Assembly: GCA_035582835.1 (NCBI GenBank)
Contig: JAYKAV010002109.1
Span: 2,302,701-2,366,700, forward strand
Reading direction: 5' to 3'
Source of the DNA: Phoebastria nigripes
Taxonomy: Eukaryota > Chordata > Aves > Procellariiformes > Diomedeidae
Length of the DNA stretch: 64,000 bases
Shown here: positions 36,681-49,947 of the stretch, one piece after another
Position numbering within the stretch: the stretch's first letter is position 1
Layout of the letters: the number at the start of each line of letters is the position of its first letter
The notes under the pieces: model-generated
Told to the model about the DNA's origin: nothing
The model's input: only the letters and a program-made list of their open reading frames with translations
Database searches by the model: none
Program-made: the position numbers and the translations under genes

Positions 36681-39600
36681 GCGTTTTCAGGGAAAAATAC
36701 ATAGTGAATAACCAGCTAAATAAAAGGCACCGTGTTTTACAGCCTTTTTACTGTGCTGCTCTGGGCAGACGAGTAGGTGTGTCTGGTAAAATCTGAAAAG
36801 CTCCACGAAGGATCAGGATTGAAATCACGTGAACACGATGGCAGTCAAGAAACAAACTTCTTGCTGCTTGGGGTGAATACATCTGGTCTGGAAGAAAGGA
36901 AAGGTCGCTCTCTTCAGGTGGGCAGCACGGAGCCNGTACCCTCACGGAGGCCGGACGCTNGGCCTGTGTCTCGGTCGGAGCTGGCGACTGTGCGAGCGCC
37001 ATGACACAAACTACGCAGGCTCGTAACGCTGTGTTGTTACGGGAGTCCGCAGTACGACCAGGTGCATCGATGCCAGCCCTCCTTCAGGCTTGGTCTCCCA
37101 TCCGGAAGGAAACCTAGTCAACAAACAAGCGGGAAGTCCGATACCGCTCATCCCTACTGATGGATTATATGATAGAAATCATGTAAAGCCATTATTTTTT
37201 GGCTCAGCTGTAGGAGCACCAAGAAGCCTGAATCAGATTTGAGGCCTTGTTGTGTTAATTACAAAACCTCTAGATGTGCCGTGTCCCTGTCCTGAATAGT
37301 TTACGCTGTAAGTCACAAAATATTAAAACAGGCAATTGATTTTGTGCGATGACTTTAATCGGAACTATTGGTAAACATTTCTGCAGGACTGAAATAAAAG
37401 AATTGCTCCTGGTTATTTGTAGGCAGGGAGGAGAAAAGCGGTCAATGTGTATGTTTATTTTAAAATTACAGTAAGTTATTGTTTAAAAATTTTAACACTG
37501 ACTTCTGACATATTCAACTCTCATTCTGGCCACCTGAAGTTTTGTCTATGGTTTTCCATGCAGCAGCAAGATGTGCTGAATGTTTGGTGATCCACAAATA
37601 AAATACGTCCTTCTAGAGCGCCCTTTAATAGTTGAACAGTAGTTCATGTTCTGTCCACACTGTAATTACATTTCCTTCACCACTCTGGCAAGTCAGTCCA
37701 TCAATTAATAAAGCTTAATCTGAGCTAAAGATCTTAGATTACTTGAATTGTTTCAGTAAAGCACCAGTCTTTACTTCAGCTTTCCTGCTTTATAAAGCAG
37801 AAGATGGACCAAGCCAGCTTTCCTCTGGTAGCGTACATCTCTGCTGGTGTAGCTGATGTTGAGAGCTCTGCGTACTTCCAACCAATTAGGATAACAGACC
37901 AGGTGTATCGAGACGATACTTCCTTTGTATCACACCCAGTAACCGTGTGGTGCAGAGGGAACCGGATGAATGAGGTGGGCCAACTGAAAAGATGGTGTTT
38001 TTCTGGGTGGGATTGGTTACCTACCTCATTGATACAGCTCGCCTGCTGCAGCACAGTTGCTCGATCCGCCACAGAAAACCAGCGTGAGGAAGCAGCTGAG
38101 GAGGAGGAAGAGGAGGGGGAATCCCTTTGGGTAGCAGATCCCAATTGTATTGGATTAGACGCAGTAGTAAACACCCTGAATTTAATAACAGGATCTTACA
38201 GATAGTCCGTGTATTGTAAACCCTAAACCTTGTACTATGCTGCTTCTTCCCCTAGATGTATTCCCTTCCTCTGTGTGCCATCAACACTCACCTTGTAAAA
38301 ATTAGATAGAGCAACCATGAAAACCTACACCGCTTTTACAGAAAATACTGGTTTGGAATTTGCTATAGAATGATTCCAGAGAAATCTGGTATGTTTTCTT
38401 CTCACATTATCTGGGGCTTGGGAGAAAAAAATGGTGAGACAGTCTCTCTAAAATCCTTTGAAAAAGATACAGTGGTGGTTGATAAAATACAGCTTATTAA
38501 ACTCTTTTAAAATGTTGAATAACAGAAAGTAATATTTCAAGGGCTCTTATCTGACTAACAATGGACTCACAGGTGCATTTTCTGTAGTTTATATCAAAAA
38601 GTCATAGAATCGTTCTTAAAGGAGACATCAGCTGTGTATGGAAGTTTTCAAAGAAACTAATATGCAGACTTGTGACCACATAAAAGATTTATAGATCACA
38701 GTAACAGAAATTTGTCNCAGTATAAAAGGTAAGTCTAAGAGCTTAAGCAGAAAAGTCTATAACCAGCAAGCAGAATATGAAAAGAAAACAGAGGTAAAGG
38801 AAATGTGAAAAAATATATTCATGCTAGTGGTAGGAGCGGGGTAGAAGAGGTGTGCTCAGCAATACATACTTTAAAATACAGACGAGTAAACTGAACGTAC
38901 AGGTTAAAAAAGCTGCTGCTCTTTGCAGCAGCGGAGTGACAAGCTCCAGAAAGAACTTCATACTGTTTACTTCCTTCCCTGTCTCAATGAGGGGAAAACT
39001 ATGGCAGGATGAAATAAAACAAATATTCTTCTACTGCAACCAGATCCACATGCTTTCTTATTCATTAATAACAGATTTAAATTAACAGGGGCTGGCAAAT
39101 TGGTCCAGTGGTTTAAACAGTAGCCCAGCACATAAAAGGACTCCTTACATGAGGGAATTAGCATCAAAGCGAGACTCTCTGATGTAGCTACTTTGTATTA
39201 GCTCATTAAACTAATTAGCTCAGCTTACTATTAGTTAGTTAGCTCAGTATGTGTTACTGCTTCTACGTGGCAGAGAAAGCATTTCTAGAAATACGTGCGC
39301 TGGTTCCTAAGCGCTGTGCGTAGGTATTCCCTGCTTTAACGGCAGCCATGGGGTGCGGCTGTCCCATCGTTCCCACCTGGGAACAATGTGGATATTCCGT
39401 GGGATATGGAATAGGTCAAGAGCCCTATTTCACAGTCAGGAACCCAACTGTAAAACCACATAATTCTTCTCTTCCCCCCTTCCGAGATCTTCCCCCTTTT
39501 CCAGCAGTTCATACCATTTTCAGATTTTCAGTCGATCATGCGNGTAAGAGACGTCTCTGTAACGATGCCCCAGAAGTGTCCCAGAGAGAGGAGCTGGTGT

Positions 39601-39959
39601 GTGAGCCCCGGGCGATGAACCTGAACCATTTTGGCCATACAGTTTAGAGCAACGGCTGCTACTTCCATTTCCTGGCTTTCTGTTGAATCTAGAAAACACT
39701 AAGAAAGCCAATGAGGCAAAACCAACCCACTTAACAGAAACTTTTCTTAGGACAGCTTTACTCAATTCATTATGCCCTTATTCTGGTGATGCCTTAAAGG
39801 ACGTAATCTCTAAGCCAGACCTGAGGGTGACCTGGAGGAGTCAGCGGTGTCTCAGGGAGGGATGAAAGAGGGGTGGAAAGGAGCACAAGAATGTTTCACC
39901 AGCAATTTGTGTTGCAGTTTGGTGCGATGCTTCCTGATCTCAAAGGAGTAATTTGCCTA
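36681..39959. other. Intergenic sequence right of the HDX promoter
   Basis: No recognisable gene. The only notable item is a region open on both strands at 37776-38205, listed separately. A GCTGCTGC/GCAGCAGC short hairpin lies at 38912-38932. Confidence 0.7.
37804..38205 (+). other. Unassigned 133-codon open frame, also open on the opposite strand
   Basis: The plus frame starts MDQASFPLVAYISAG, contains a glutamate run (AAEEEEEEGE) from GAG/GAA repeats, and ends at 38205. The opposite strand is open for 132 codons over 37776-38174. The GC content is only moderate, so the lack of stops is not explained by CpG richness. I recognise no domain in either. It could be a lineage-specific single-exon gene, part of an unrecognised retroelement, or chance. 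Confidence 0.2.
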
Positions 39960-40560
39960 TTACATTCCTGTAAGGCATTAAATCATGTAGTTATACAGCA
40001 TCAGCCAAAAAGGGACCTCATCTTGTCATTGAGTCTGTCCCCTTGTCCCCAAAAAGAGCAGTGTCGAACTTGTGCTTGGGAAAATGTATGGAAGAATCCA
40101 ATATTGAAAACCGCACAGTTATTCTAGTGCTTGACCATCCTCCCATTAGGAAATTTTTGCTAACGTTCCTCCTGACTCTTCGATAAGTTAAACCCTCAGA
40201 ACAGATCTATTAAACCTCAGGCTCAAGACTGACCACAGCAAAACCCCTGTTTGCTCCTTTCATTTTGTCAGAAAACTATAATAACAGTTGTCTGAGCAGA
40301 GTTCCTCAGTCAGTTCTGAGCCTTCGTTTCCCCAGCTTCGGTACAAGAATGCCGCGTCTGACCGTGCCAAAACCCTTGCTAAAGTCAAGATACATAACAC
40401 TTACTGCTTCATGTCTCTACAAGGCTCATTATTCTGTCATGGAGGAAAGTTAGATTGGTTTGACATGATTTATTCTTGTGAAATCCAAGTTGCCTGTTAC
40501 TCATTTACATGCTTCCATCAAAATGTGTATGCCCTTCTTTTCATATCGATGCCATTGGCT
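39960..40560. mobile_element. Possible ancient CR1/L3-type LINE remnant
   Basis: Two parts resemble old amniote LINE 3' regions that I recognise from memory. One, near 40005-40050, is an AGGGACCTCATCTTGTCATT segment followed by a match to the 'ctagtccaacccc' type. The other, near 40370-40510, is the 'cttgctaaagtcaagata ... ggttggtttgacatgattt ... aaatccaagttg' series. The sequence is heavily decayed. The family and orientation are uncertain, and a repeat search is needed to name it. No coding potential is seen. Confidence 0.4.
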
Positions 40561-43500
40561 TTGCACAGGTATAAGTTGCTCCGAAAAGCAAGCCCTTTGG
40601 TTTAGGTGCCTGCTCTTTCACAGGTTTCCTGCTTGATGAACACTTGAAATGACAACAGTGCAATTTGTCTGTTTTACAGAAAGATTGTAAAGACACACTA
40701 AAGATTGGGAGGCACAAGGGTGTAATTAAAGATCCGCTAAATCAGGAGGTTCCTTGTGAAACAGTGATGGAGAAAGGATTACACTGTGTAAACCTTAGTA
40801 AAAATGATAATATGGAAAATTCCATGTGGCACCTTTTCTGCATCTAAGAACACAGCCAGAATTAGTGGTCTTACGAGATTTACAAATCTTCCGTCTTCTT
40901 TGAACTTGGTTTTGCCACATTAATTAAAATTAGTTGTTAATCCTCACCCAGTGCATAAACAAAGCTCCCATAAACTGAATTTGCAAATATGCCCCTTCTG
41001 CTAGTATGCAAAAAACAGCTGGCGCTTGTGGAAAAAAAAATGCAAAGGAGCCTGGCTGGGTATATATTTTAGGGATTTGTTCCACTTTTTTATTTCTTGG
41101 GATATTTTTATGAAAATTAGGAACGCTGTTTCCTTTTGGTTTTGTTACCTTTGAGAATTTTTCTTACAGTGAGCCATGAAAATTATGAACTTGTGGAACA
41201 CATAAAAATGCTATACACCAAAAATGAAAAAAAAAAAAGAGAGAGATAATTATTGAATATTTATCTTTCACCCATTAATATTCCTAGCATAGAAAGTTTT
41301 CTAGTAAAAAAAAAAGTTAAAGTATTTAAAAAATAAAAATGAAAAAAAAAAAACAGTAAAGACAGGAGGAAGCAAAGAACCAGGCAGGGAACCCATAATT
41401 TTTTTCCTGCCTATGCAATTGTCCTGTTCTTAGAAGCCTTTGCAAATTAATCCCATATTCTTCTGGACTGTGATGCCTGTTTTACTGAATCCACCAGTCT
41501 ACTGTTTCAGACTTCATTATTACAGACTTCCTGAAAGGAGGGGTATTTATTTTCTAAAGTAATAAAAACTTACACCCCACAACCAGTAAATCCTTTTGAA
41601 GCCATTCGGTTTCCTTTGGATGCCTCCATTTCTCGGCTATACAGGCCAGGATGAGGCTGGATGTTTTCAGTTGAGTGAACTCTTCAGACTTTCATTGCTT
41701 TTCAGAACATTATAGAAACTTGCTCCATTCCAGTTTTCCTACGTTATCATTCTCACCATTTTCCTTCTACTACTTGAAGTATCGTAAGTCCAACCTAGAG
41801 ATGCATGGAACAAAATGAGATGGGTACGGCTCTCGTCTCGCTCATGCAGACGTCTATTTGTGATAGCAAGTATCAGTATAAATGGCCTGGCAAATCCATA
41901 CGGCCCCTTTTCAGTAATTTAACACCCCACTACAAGCCCCAATTCAATTGGGAAGGTGATTCACCTAAAGGTGATGCACAAGCAATTCTGATTTCCCGTG
42001 ATTTTTTGCCAAAGCAATTGAGCAAATACTGAGTTGGAATCGTCAAGCATTTATTAGGTTAGGCAACGCTTTCCTTTTGTTTGATTTATATTTCTGCAGA
42101 GATTCAGAAGGTTTTCCCATTTGCTCAGGTCTCCCACAAGCACACGTTCCTCTGCTGCTTCTTTTCTAACTGTGGGTCCACACTTTTGTGGTATGTCCAC
42201 TAAAGCTCATGCCTATCCCCCTTGTCACCAGCTCCTCACCTTTATTCTGTACCCCTGACTGGCCTAAAAAGGCCTGAAAAGTGGGGGTTTTTTTCTCTAA
42301 AAATAGGATAAGCACAATGGTTGTTCTTAGTCCTTGGGAATAAAGGAAATAGCCATCATCCACCAGTTTCTTCAAGTGTTTCTCCCTGGTTCTNTTATCT
42401 TGTTTGATTTAGTCAAGCTAACTTTTCTCCCCAGTCACAGCAAGCCAAAGTAAGGGAAAGAAATGAAACGATAGAATATAGAGTAGATGTGATTCTAAAA
42501 GATACAGTATCATAAAAACAAAGATGAAGACAAAAGCCATGAGGTCAAGTATACAAATAATATAGCAGTACAAAGCATTTCCCCTCAAGAGCTCCACATT
42601 CATGTTGAAGAAGAAGGGTGAAAATCTAAGGGATTCAGAGGAAATTTTTTTAAGTGGAAGAGCAAATGGTAAACCTGTTTACCATAATCACTTCCTGAAA
42701 GGAAAGCATGGAACTACTAAAACAATATAAACCCCACTATGAGCCCTTCAGGCCTCTTGCTAAACCCGTGTATCCTTCACATGACCTTCATGTGTTTCCA
42801 AAAGTACAAGATCAGCTAAAAATGCCAGTTCTGGCACTGCCAAATCTAAGAAGCTAAGGAAATCCATGAGAGTTTCCATCCGTGCTCAACTGATCCATCT
42901 ATCAGTCTGCAGGTGAGAGTTCAAGAGAAGGCAAAGAGTTGCAGCCTTTACTGCAAATCCTGTAATTCGTAACGCAGTTGCACCACAACTGTCCTACAAA
43001 GCACGCGTTCCCCACTACGAAGGAGCNCGACTGTCTTAAAATTTTTAGGCTGCAAAATCAAAGTGTTTAAATTCTTCCTCACCTTTCACTCACTATCACA
43101 ATTAACTCCACCATCTGCCATCTTAAAAGAGGCTGTATGTCCCACTGATATGCCTCCTGACATTTTTGGAAGTGGAAAATCAGCTGTATTCCTGAACTGA
43201 CAGTTCCTCAGTTTACTGTTTTTTTTAACATGAAAGTAGCAGGAGTTTGGGTTTTTCTTCTGGTCTATAGTAAAACACATTTTCATCCTTAACTATTTCA
43301 CAAAAAATATTTTCTTGTGAATATCTCTAAAAGCACAGCATGATTCCTGAAGTTTTGTGAGACCAAGTATATCAGGTGAAGCGTCCTCCTTGGGAGAGAG
43401 CCATTGTCTTTTGTAGATGAAATATCCTACTTTGTTCGATCCCATAGCAGCACATATATTTTGCAAAAAGACTGTGTAAGATTAAATCTTGTCACAAACT

Positions 43501-44169
43501 GCTATCGCTCATTAGAAAATTATCCTATTACGAAATATGTTTACAAAGTAATCTTCCATCTCTGTCTTTGAGATAACAATAAAATTGAAGTATTGATGGT
43601 TTGATGCCAAATACTTTTCCCTCTATACTAACCCTGTCATTTTATTTCACCTACATANAGAGGAATTTGTTTAAATGCAAATTACTTGTTTCATGAAAGA
43701 AGACAGTCATTTCAAAGCTTTGCCGGCGCTTTTGTATTAATCACTATTTGTTTAAACAATTTCTTTAAATGAAATCCTACTTGTGGTAGGACTACATTAT
43801 TGTTTCCAATCTGTTTTACTTCCTCCATACATATAATCTTGTTTAATCTCAGTCCAGGTAAAATGGAATGATGTAACATTAAAGGGAAGATTTTTTAAGA
43901 GGAGGGGAAGGTTATATACTTTTCCCAATCGCTGCCTCTATCTACTGGCAATATAGCTTGTACTGTTGGGCTCCTAATAGATGCTTCTTCTTGAACAACC
44001 ATATCTAGAAAATGCCCTTTTATCTCCTTTGAGTTAAGACAGGATGCCAAATCTTTTTTAGATACAGGCCTAGCCAGTGTCACCCATGCTTGTTATCGTA
44101 AGGCAGTGCTGCTGTGGCGATGCACTTGAAAGCAACATCGGGTGCAGAAATAGAGTCGTCTCCTTTTTA
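40561..44169. other. Intergenic sequence, no supported gene
   Basis: AT-rich DNA with the low-complexity block at 41227-41353. Short open frames show no family resemblance. Confidence 0.7.
41227..41353. repeat. A-rich / (GA)n low-complexity region
   Basis: Three runs of ten or more A, a short GAGAGAGA and interspersed AT-rich sequence. Intergenic, with no gene content. Confidence 0.75.
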
Positions 44170-44300
44170 AAGCAAGATAAGAATACAGGAACACAGGACA
44201 AATGTGTTGGATCATATCAAAAGCCTTTTTAGCCTAATATCCTGTCCCCGACGATGGCTGACAATAGATGTTTTGCGTTAAAGAACAGGGGTAACTCACA
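44170..44300 (+). repeat. Degenerate ancient amniote interspersed repeat
   Basis: The series 'gaacacagga ... ggatcatatcaaaagcc ... agcctaatatcctgtccccgac .. tggctgacaatagatg' follows, with decay, a repeat that is abundant in turtles and crocodilians ('agaccaaaggtccatctagcccagtatcctgtcttccgacagtggcc...'). In birds it survives as old fragments. The assignment rests on remembered pattern similarity over about 110 bp, so the family name is left open. Confidence 0.5.
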
Positions 44301-47300
44301 TATAGAGTGATCCACTCGTTTGTTATTCAAGCAATCAGTATTTTAGATGATAGAAATACTGTGTTTATCATGTTTTAATGCACCAAAGATGAGCTGTGGG
44401 AATTTGAGTTTCTTAACAGTATCAACGTATTGCTGACCAGGGAATTTCCAGCTATGAAAACTTAATTAATATTAATCACCAGTGTTCATCAGTATCTATA
44501 ACTAATTTTGATCTCTGTATTTTCCAATGAAAAAATTTTATTTCATTATGTATTTCATGCATTTCATACATTTCATTATAAAATAATAACATATTTTACA
44601 CTCACATGGACGTTTTGATCCATTTTGTCCCCAAAGTCTTCTGTCTTAGGAATCCTGTTGCTTCATGCAATACAATTCTTCATCACTCATTCTCATTCCA
44701 CCTTATTTTTTTCCATCTAGTAAAGAGAATTAAAGATCAGAAAAGCACGGGTAAACTTTAAAATTAAGCCCCTATTTAAGGCTTCATGTTTCAATAATCT
44801 CATTAATATGTTCTTTTTATTATCAGATACACTTCGGGAGAATATTTTATATTACTTGGAATGACTATAAGTAAAAACAAGCAGCATTACATCAGTGGAT
44901 ATGTCTGTGTCAGTAATGGTGTGAGTTGTGCTCTTTTATTCTGCAGTGAATAAAACCAGAGCAACTCTGCATTGCATTAAAGAGAACCTTATTTACCATC
45001 TATTTTGTTCTGAAAACTAACTTTTCCTAAATAAATGCAAAACTGCAGACAATGCACTAGCACATACAGATGGTAATATGTGGAGAACGATGTGTAAACT
45101 GCTTCCTCTCTAGTGGCATACACGGTGACAGGTATGGTCAGGCCACTCTCTTAAATGCAACTGAGACCTGTAGTTTGGAGTATGTTGCCCTTCCAGCATC
45201 TGCTCAAATGCAACAATTTTGAGTCAGAGTAAGATCTGCACCACCGACACTTACGATCTCCTGCTGGTTAGTCAGCTTGTCACTTGGTTTCCTCTAAAAA
45301 TACCAATAGAAAACGCATACAAATGTGTATTTGCAATTAAGCACCCAACAGCTTGGGTTATTTGAGTACATGTATGGATAGCACTGATTTATGAGAGTGT
45401 CTTAGCTCACCTGGAATGACTCAAAAAATCACTTAGATTAAAATTCGAATCAGAAGAGGTGCAGTGGCATCTGGAAAGAGCAGACGGACTTACATACTCT
45501 TGTCTTGGCTTTCCGACGCTTCCTTCTCTCAACCCCGTAGCCCAGGACCCCCTGCCAGGCACCCCCCGGGGCACCTCGGTCCTGGCTGTGAGACCCTGCC
45601 GGCGGGGAGCACCCATTACTCCTGGCCCCAGGGAGCAGCCGCCTCCACTGTGCCCTAACACATCAGAGTAAAACAAGCTTTTTGATATAACATGGGAAAA
45701 AAAATAGGAGCTGTTAGCAGTCTATTTCAATAAAGATCCAAAAGCAAAAGCAGCAGCAGCCTGTCATGCTACGTAGCTGATGGATTTGCTTAGCGGACCT
45801 AAATCACTCTGTTTATCTTGGATTCACAGCTAATGAAAGGGTGCAGCGTGCTGCAAGCCATGGAGCTTAAGCTCCATTAACTAATCAATTTCTAACTCTG
45901 GGAATTAAAAAAATGGAGAGTGAAGCAGCGGTCAACACAATATCATACTTCCACAATTTCAGAGGAAGTAGTACTTCAAAGCAGTTTTTTAATAGCAACG
46001 TGAAAACTGGACTACAAAGGCGATGCCAAATATCACTTTGTTTGCTAAGGGAAAACAGGGCAATGAAACAGGGCGATGAATGTCGTGAAGAACTAATGTG
46101 CTTTGGAAGTATAAGGCATGGAAATAAATAAATTAATAATTGTTGTCATCAATCAGATGTTGTAGGTACAGCCCAGCAAACGGCACGTCTCTGATGCTTT
46201 GCAGTAGGAAAGATATCCTTTGTCTGTCTTAAAAAAGGGGAGAGAAAGGTGGCTTTGTGCCATACCGCAAACATATTTTTCCCTGAGCTACTCGATGTAT
46301 CTACAGACACAGTTTGATATTGTGCAGGTATGTCACTGTAGTTTGCAAAAGCAGCAGCGTAGCACCATTCCCAGGTTAATTAGCTATGCCCTTCAGCAAG
46401 GATTAGAAAAGATTTGAAAGCATCTAAAGCCAGGGAGGATTCAAGAAAAGCAAATAGCCCAACTTCTGTGGCAGACTCTATTGCCAGGGATTCGACTTAA
46501 TCGGGATCTGTGTCAGCTGCATTGATAGGCCTTCATGTAAGTCATTTTATTTTAGGTAAACATTTGCAAATGAACTTTTTGTATTTGTAGCGTCATTTGG
46601 GAAAGGGAAAAAAGGGAGTATCTTACCAGCAATATTGTTATCTGAACTCTACAGAAACATTTAGACCTTTCAAACTAAATGTCAAGTTGTTCCTATTGAG
46701 TCAAATTCTTGCAAATTTAAGCTAATTAGCATAACCACCTTCCAAGTCAAACCAGGCCCTTATGCTTTGCTTAAGTGGTATTAATACGCGAATACATTTT
46801 GATCAACACAGCACATCATTTTTATGCCTGTAGGAAGAAAAGGGGAAGTTATGAGCCCAAAGGACTTTTTACTCCAGGCAACAAAATTCTTCATGGACAT
46901 AAATGTAACTTTCCTATGATAATTTTTAATACAGAATTATATTATTTTCCTAAGCCAACTAGGAAGCATGATCCAGCTGAAATGACTGTCAAGAGACGGG
47001 ATGCAAGTGAGTAGGAAGGAATACGCAAATAGGAGTTACTGTTTCTTAACTACAAGACTGGCACAACAGGCCCATAAAAGGTGAAGACCTGAGTTCTAGA
47101 AAATAGAAATTTAATTCCATATTGTTTTCTAATGTCAGTCCTCTCCCTGTCACGTCTGTATGCTGCAGAGATGGCCCCATTAAATGTTGAGCCTTGTGCT
47201 CTGGTTAAAACATTTTTCTCTCGGTTACTGAAGTGGCAAACTCTGAGAGTTACCAAACTCAGGCACTGGGTACGCTGGTGTGAGGCCATGAAAGCTTGCC

Positions 47301-48301
47301 CTGATTTTGCATCACTTTCTAGGTGCTACACTGGCAAGGTGGTGCATGGAAATTGAGATTAAAATCAAGTCATATTTTAGAGCTGTTAACTTGATACAGC
47401 TAAAATTGTACCAAGGGGAATGCTTATTTTCAGCATAAAAAATTTATTTGCCTGGGGAACATTTTACTGTCAAAGACATACATTTGTCATAAGTATAAGA
47501 ATTTGAAAATGCTATCTCAACAAACAGGGTCACAGCCTATGCAAGCAGTGACTCATCCAAATCTAATCAAATCTGGATTTGGTGTAAAAAGGCAAAATTC
47601 TTCTCTCAGTTAACAATATGACAGGATCATTGCTGGTTCCCAACAGACCCCTTCGGTTTAGGGAAGATATCACAGGACTGTTCTTACAAGCCATACTACT
47701 TGTGCATACAAGTACTTACAGTCTCATTTTGTACTTACAAAATGTATTCATGTTGAAATATATATGTTGAAAAGTTTCAAATTATTTTCAAATGAAGGAG
47801 TTGAACCAAATGGCTTACTCATTTAAATAACAGGAGAATGTAGTTTGCTCGTGCTGGCATAGTAAGAGTGGAGATGAGCAAGTCTTTGGAAAATAAGTCT
47901 GGTTTGATATTTTTAGAAAATGTCATTTAACCAGGATACAGTACTCTATTTTTGAAATCTTTTCTATGACAAATCCTGGCAAAACACTAGATTAAAGTCA
48001 GATCATGTGCCTGGAAAACCAGGCACCAGCTGGGTGGCCAGCCAGTGGCCTTTTCAGATTCTTCAAGGCAGACACTGCATCCTACAGCACTGCGCCAGCT
48101 GGGTAAATGTCCAACGCCAAGATATTCAAGTATCTTTGCCTAGCTGTCCTTGTTGAAAATGTCCTCAGTAGCCACTCACACTTGTATCCATGGCTTACAA
48201 CAAAGGTTTAGAAAATTTAGATAGAAAACCATGCTTCCAGCTCCCAAATTATCTATTTAAAATACTTGGACAGCATTTCAATAAAATACATAGATAATAT
48301 A

Positions 48302-48329
48302 CAGTGCAATTACAAAAATAATTGCACTG
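48302..48329. repeat. Perfect 11-bp inverted repeat with homeodomain-type half-sites
   Basis: CAGTGCAATTA (48302-48312) and TAATTGCACTG (48319-48329) are exact reverse complements separated by six bases, CAAAAA. Each arm holds TAATTG/CAATTA, the commonest homeodomain core. The stem is too short for a microRNA precursor. It lies in the HDX to CNKSR-like intergenic interval. Confidence 0.7.
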
Positions 48330-49803
48330 ACAAAATTAATTGCCATGTAAAGTTTTCCTTTTCATTAGGCAACTCCAACTACTAGCTCTCGAAGACTTTT
48401 TTTTTTTCTTCTTTTTATGACAGGGTGACTTCAGCTATTGAGGCCACGGACTGAAGTATTGCCAAGGAGCCTCTCCAGAAAAACACCTAATTTTTGCACG
48501 TATACTGATTTGAAATTAAATTTTTAATCTGAAGAGTTCTTTTTGGACATTTTAATTGTGTTTTATTTGGAGATTTGGAGTTGAAACAAAGGATTCATAT
48601 TATATTTCTAAAAACTGTCCCTGATAGCTCTTTCCACAAAATTTATTTAAGCATTTGAATGAATGTGGAAGAAGCCCAGGATAAATACCCTCCAGTTAAC
48701 TTGAATAAAGCACTTGAATAAAGCAAGATTTGCAAAGAAACTCTGAGCCTATGGAGACAAAGGTATAGCAAATGGGAAACTAGGAAGCTGTAAAATCACC
48801 AAAGGATCCCTTTTTCTTGAGGTCAAAACTGGAAAGATAGGAAAAATGTGAGTCACAATTCCTGAAAAGTTTTGATGCCAGTGGTATTTTAACAGCAAAA
48901 GAATTAACTTTTATATTCTAGTACGTATATTAGAATTCTAACCAGGACAATGTCCTACCAGAAAAGTTCATCAAAGCTGTATTAGCAAACAGTTTACATG
49001 GCTATTTGCAATAAGTTAATATATTTCAAAATTAATCTTTTTTCTGTCACTTTTTCACAGCTCAAAATGATGCATATTTTTGTTTAAGTGTGAAATCATG
49101 TAATTTAGAATTTTAGGGGAAAAAGCTTTCAACAAAGTTTNCAGCCTAAACTATTTTTAATCCTCGCATTTTCGGTGAATAAGTAGAAATATGAAAATGA
49201 ATTCTGCTGTGAAAAAACACTAAAACAGCTTTTCCCCTAGGAGATTATAAATATCTGTATATATGGGCAGAACATTCAATTAACATGAAAAATGTTCTGC
49301 TAAGTTTCATGATGATGTAGTGTGAGAAAGCAGCAATACAACAAAATTGGTGAGCTATACAAAACATGTAAGAACTTTCTGAGAAAGATACATGATGGTA
49401 GAAATGGAGACACTTACTAAAAAGATATGATGCAGAAATGCAGCGAATGTGGTACTTCATCAGTAAAATGCGCAGGCAGCATTAACCATAAGTAACGGTG
49501 TGTGTTTTAGTTTAGAATGCAAAATTAATTTATAAATAATAGATGGAACTAGTATTAATAGTTTTACAGATAGATGAATGAAATCAATATTTTTTCTAAC
49601 TCTTTCAAATTAATTTAAGACAGCTGCAGTTACTCCCCTTCACCAAAGAGCTAAGAGAATGTTAAATGGGTAGCTTATATGTTAAAAAGTTATTATCCCG
49701 AGATTAGCCTTGGAGGAACTATGACAGAGAGTGAGATAATATTGGAATATACAGCTTAGATTTTTATTGCAACTTGAGCTTGGTGCCGCAGGTGTGAGCG
49801 ACG

Positions 49804-49947
49804 ATGCCTTCAGCCAGCACCTCTTACTCCTCTCTGCTGCTGCAGCTGCTTGCGAGCTGCGGCACCGTCTCCGGACTCACATCACCCGTCCCAAGTAAAA
49901 GAGGAAATTGGCACCGAGTTCAAAGTGAGCGAGGAGGTGGAATATGA
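49804..49947 (+). other. Short open frame with a signal-peptide-like start
   Basis: A 47-codon frame, MPSASTSYSSLLLQLLASCG followed by a Ser/Thr/Pro segment and basic residues, ending in TGA at 49945-49947. The Leu-rich core followed by small residues resembles a weak signal peptide. The surrounding 200 bp is GC-richer than its flanks. No homologue comes to mind; chance is the default reading. Confidence 0.12.

Noticed and set aside
39090..39170. Possible MIR-type SINE (a 'ggtccagtggttta' segment)
   Set aside because: Similarity is confined to a short tRNA-like piece and the core region is not recognisable.
43447..43458. Twelve-base match to the start of U6 snRNA (GCAGCACATATA)
   Set aside because: The match does not continue: the sequence after it lacks the U6 body. 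It is too short to call a U6 pseudogene.
45407..45676. Opposed 60-89 codon frames in a small GC-rich patch
   Set aside because: Proline- and glycine-rich translations typical of GC-rich non-coding DNA, with no conserved motif.
48302..48329. MicroRNA hairpin, because AATTGCAC resembles the miR-25/92/363 seed
   Set aside because: The stem is only 11 bp with no extended pairing, so it cannot be a normal precursor.
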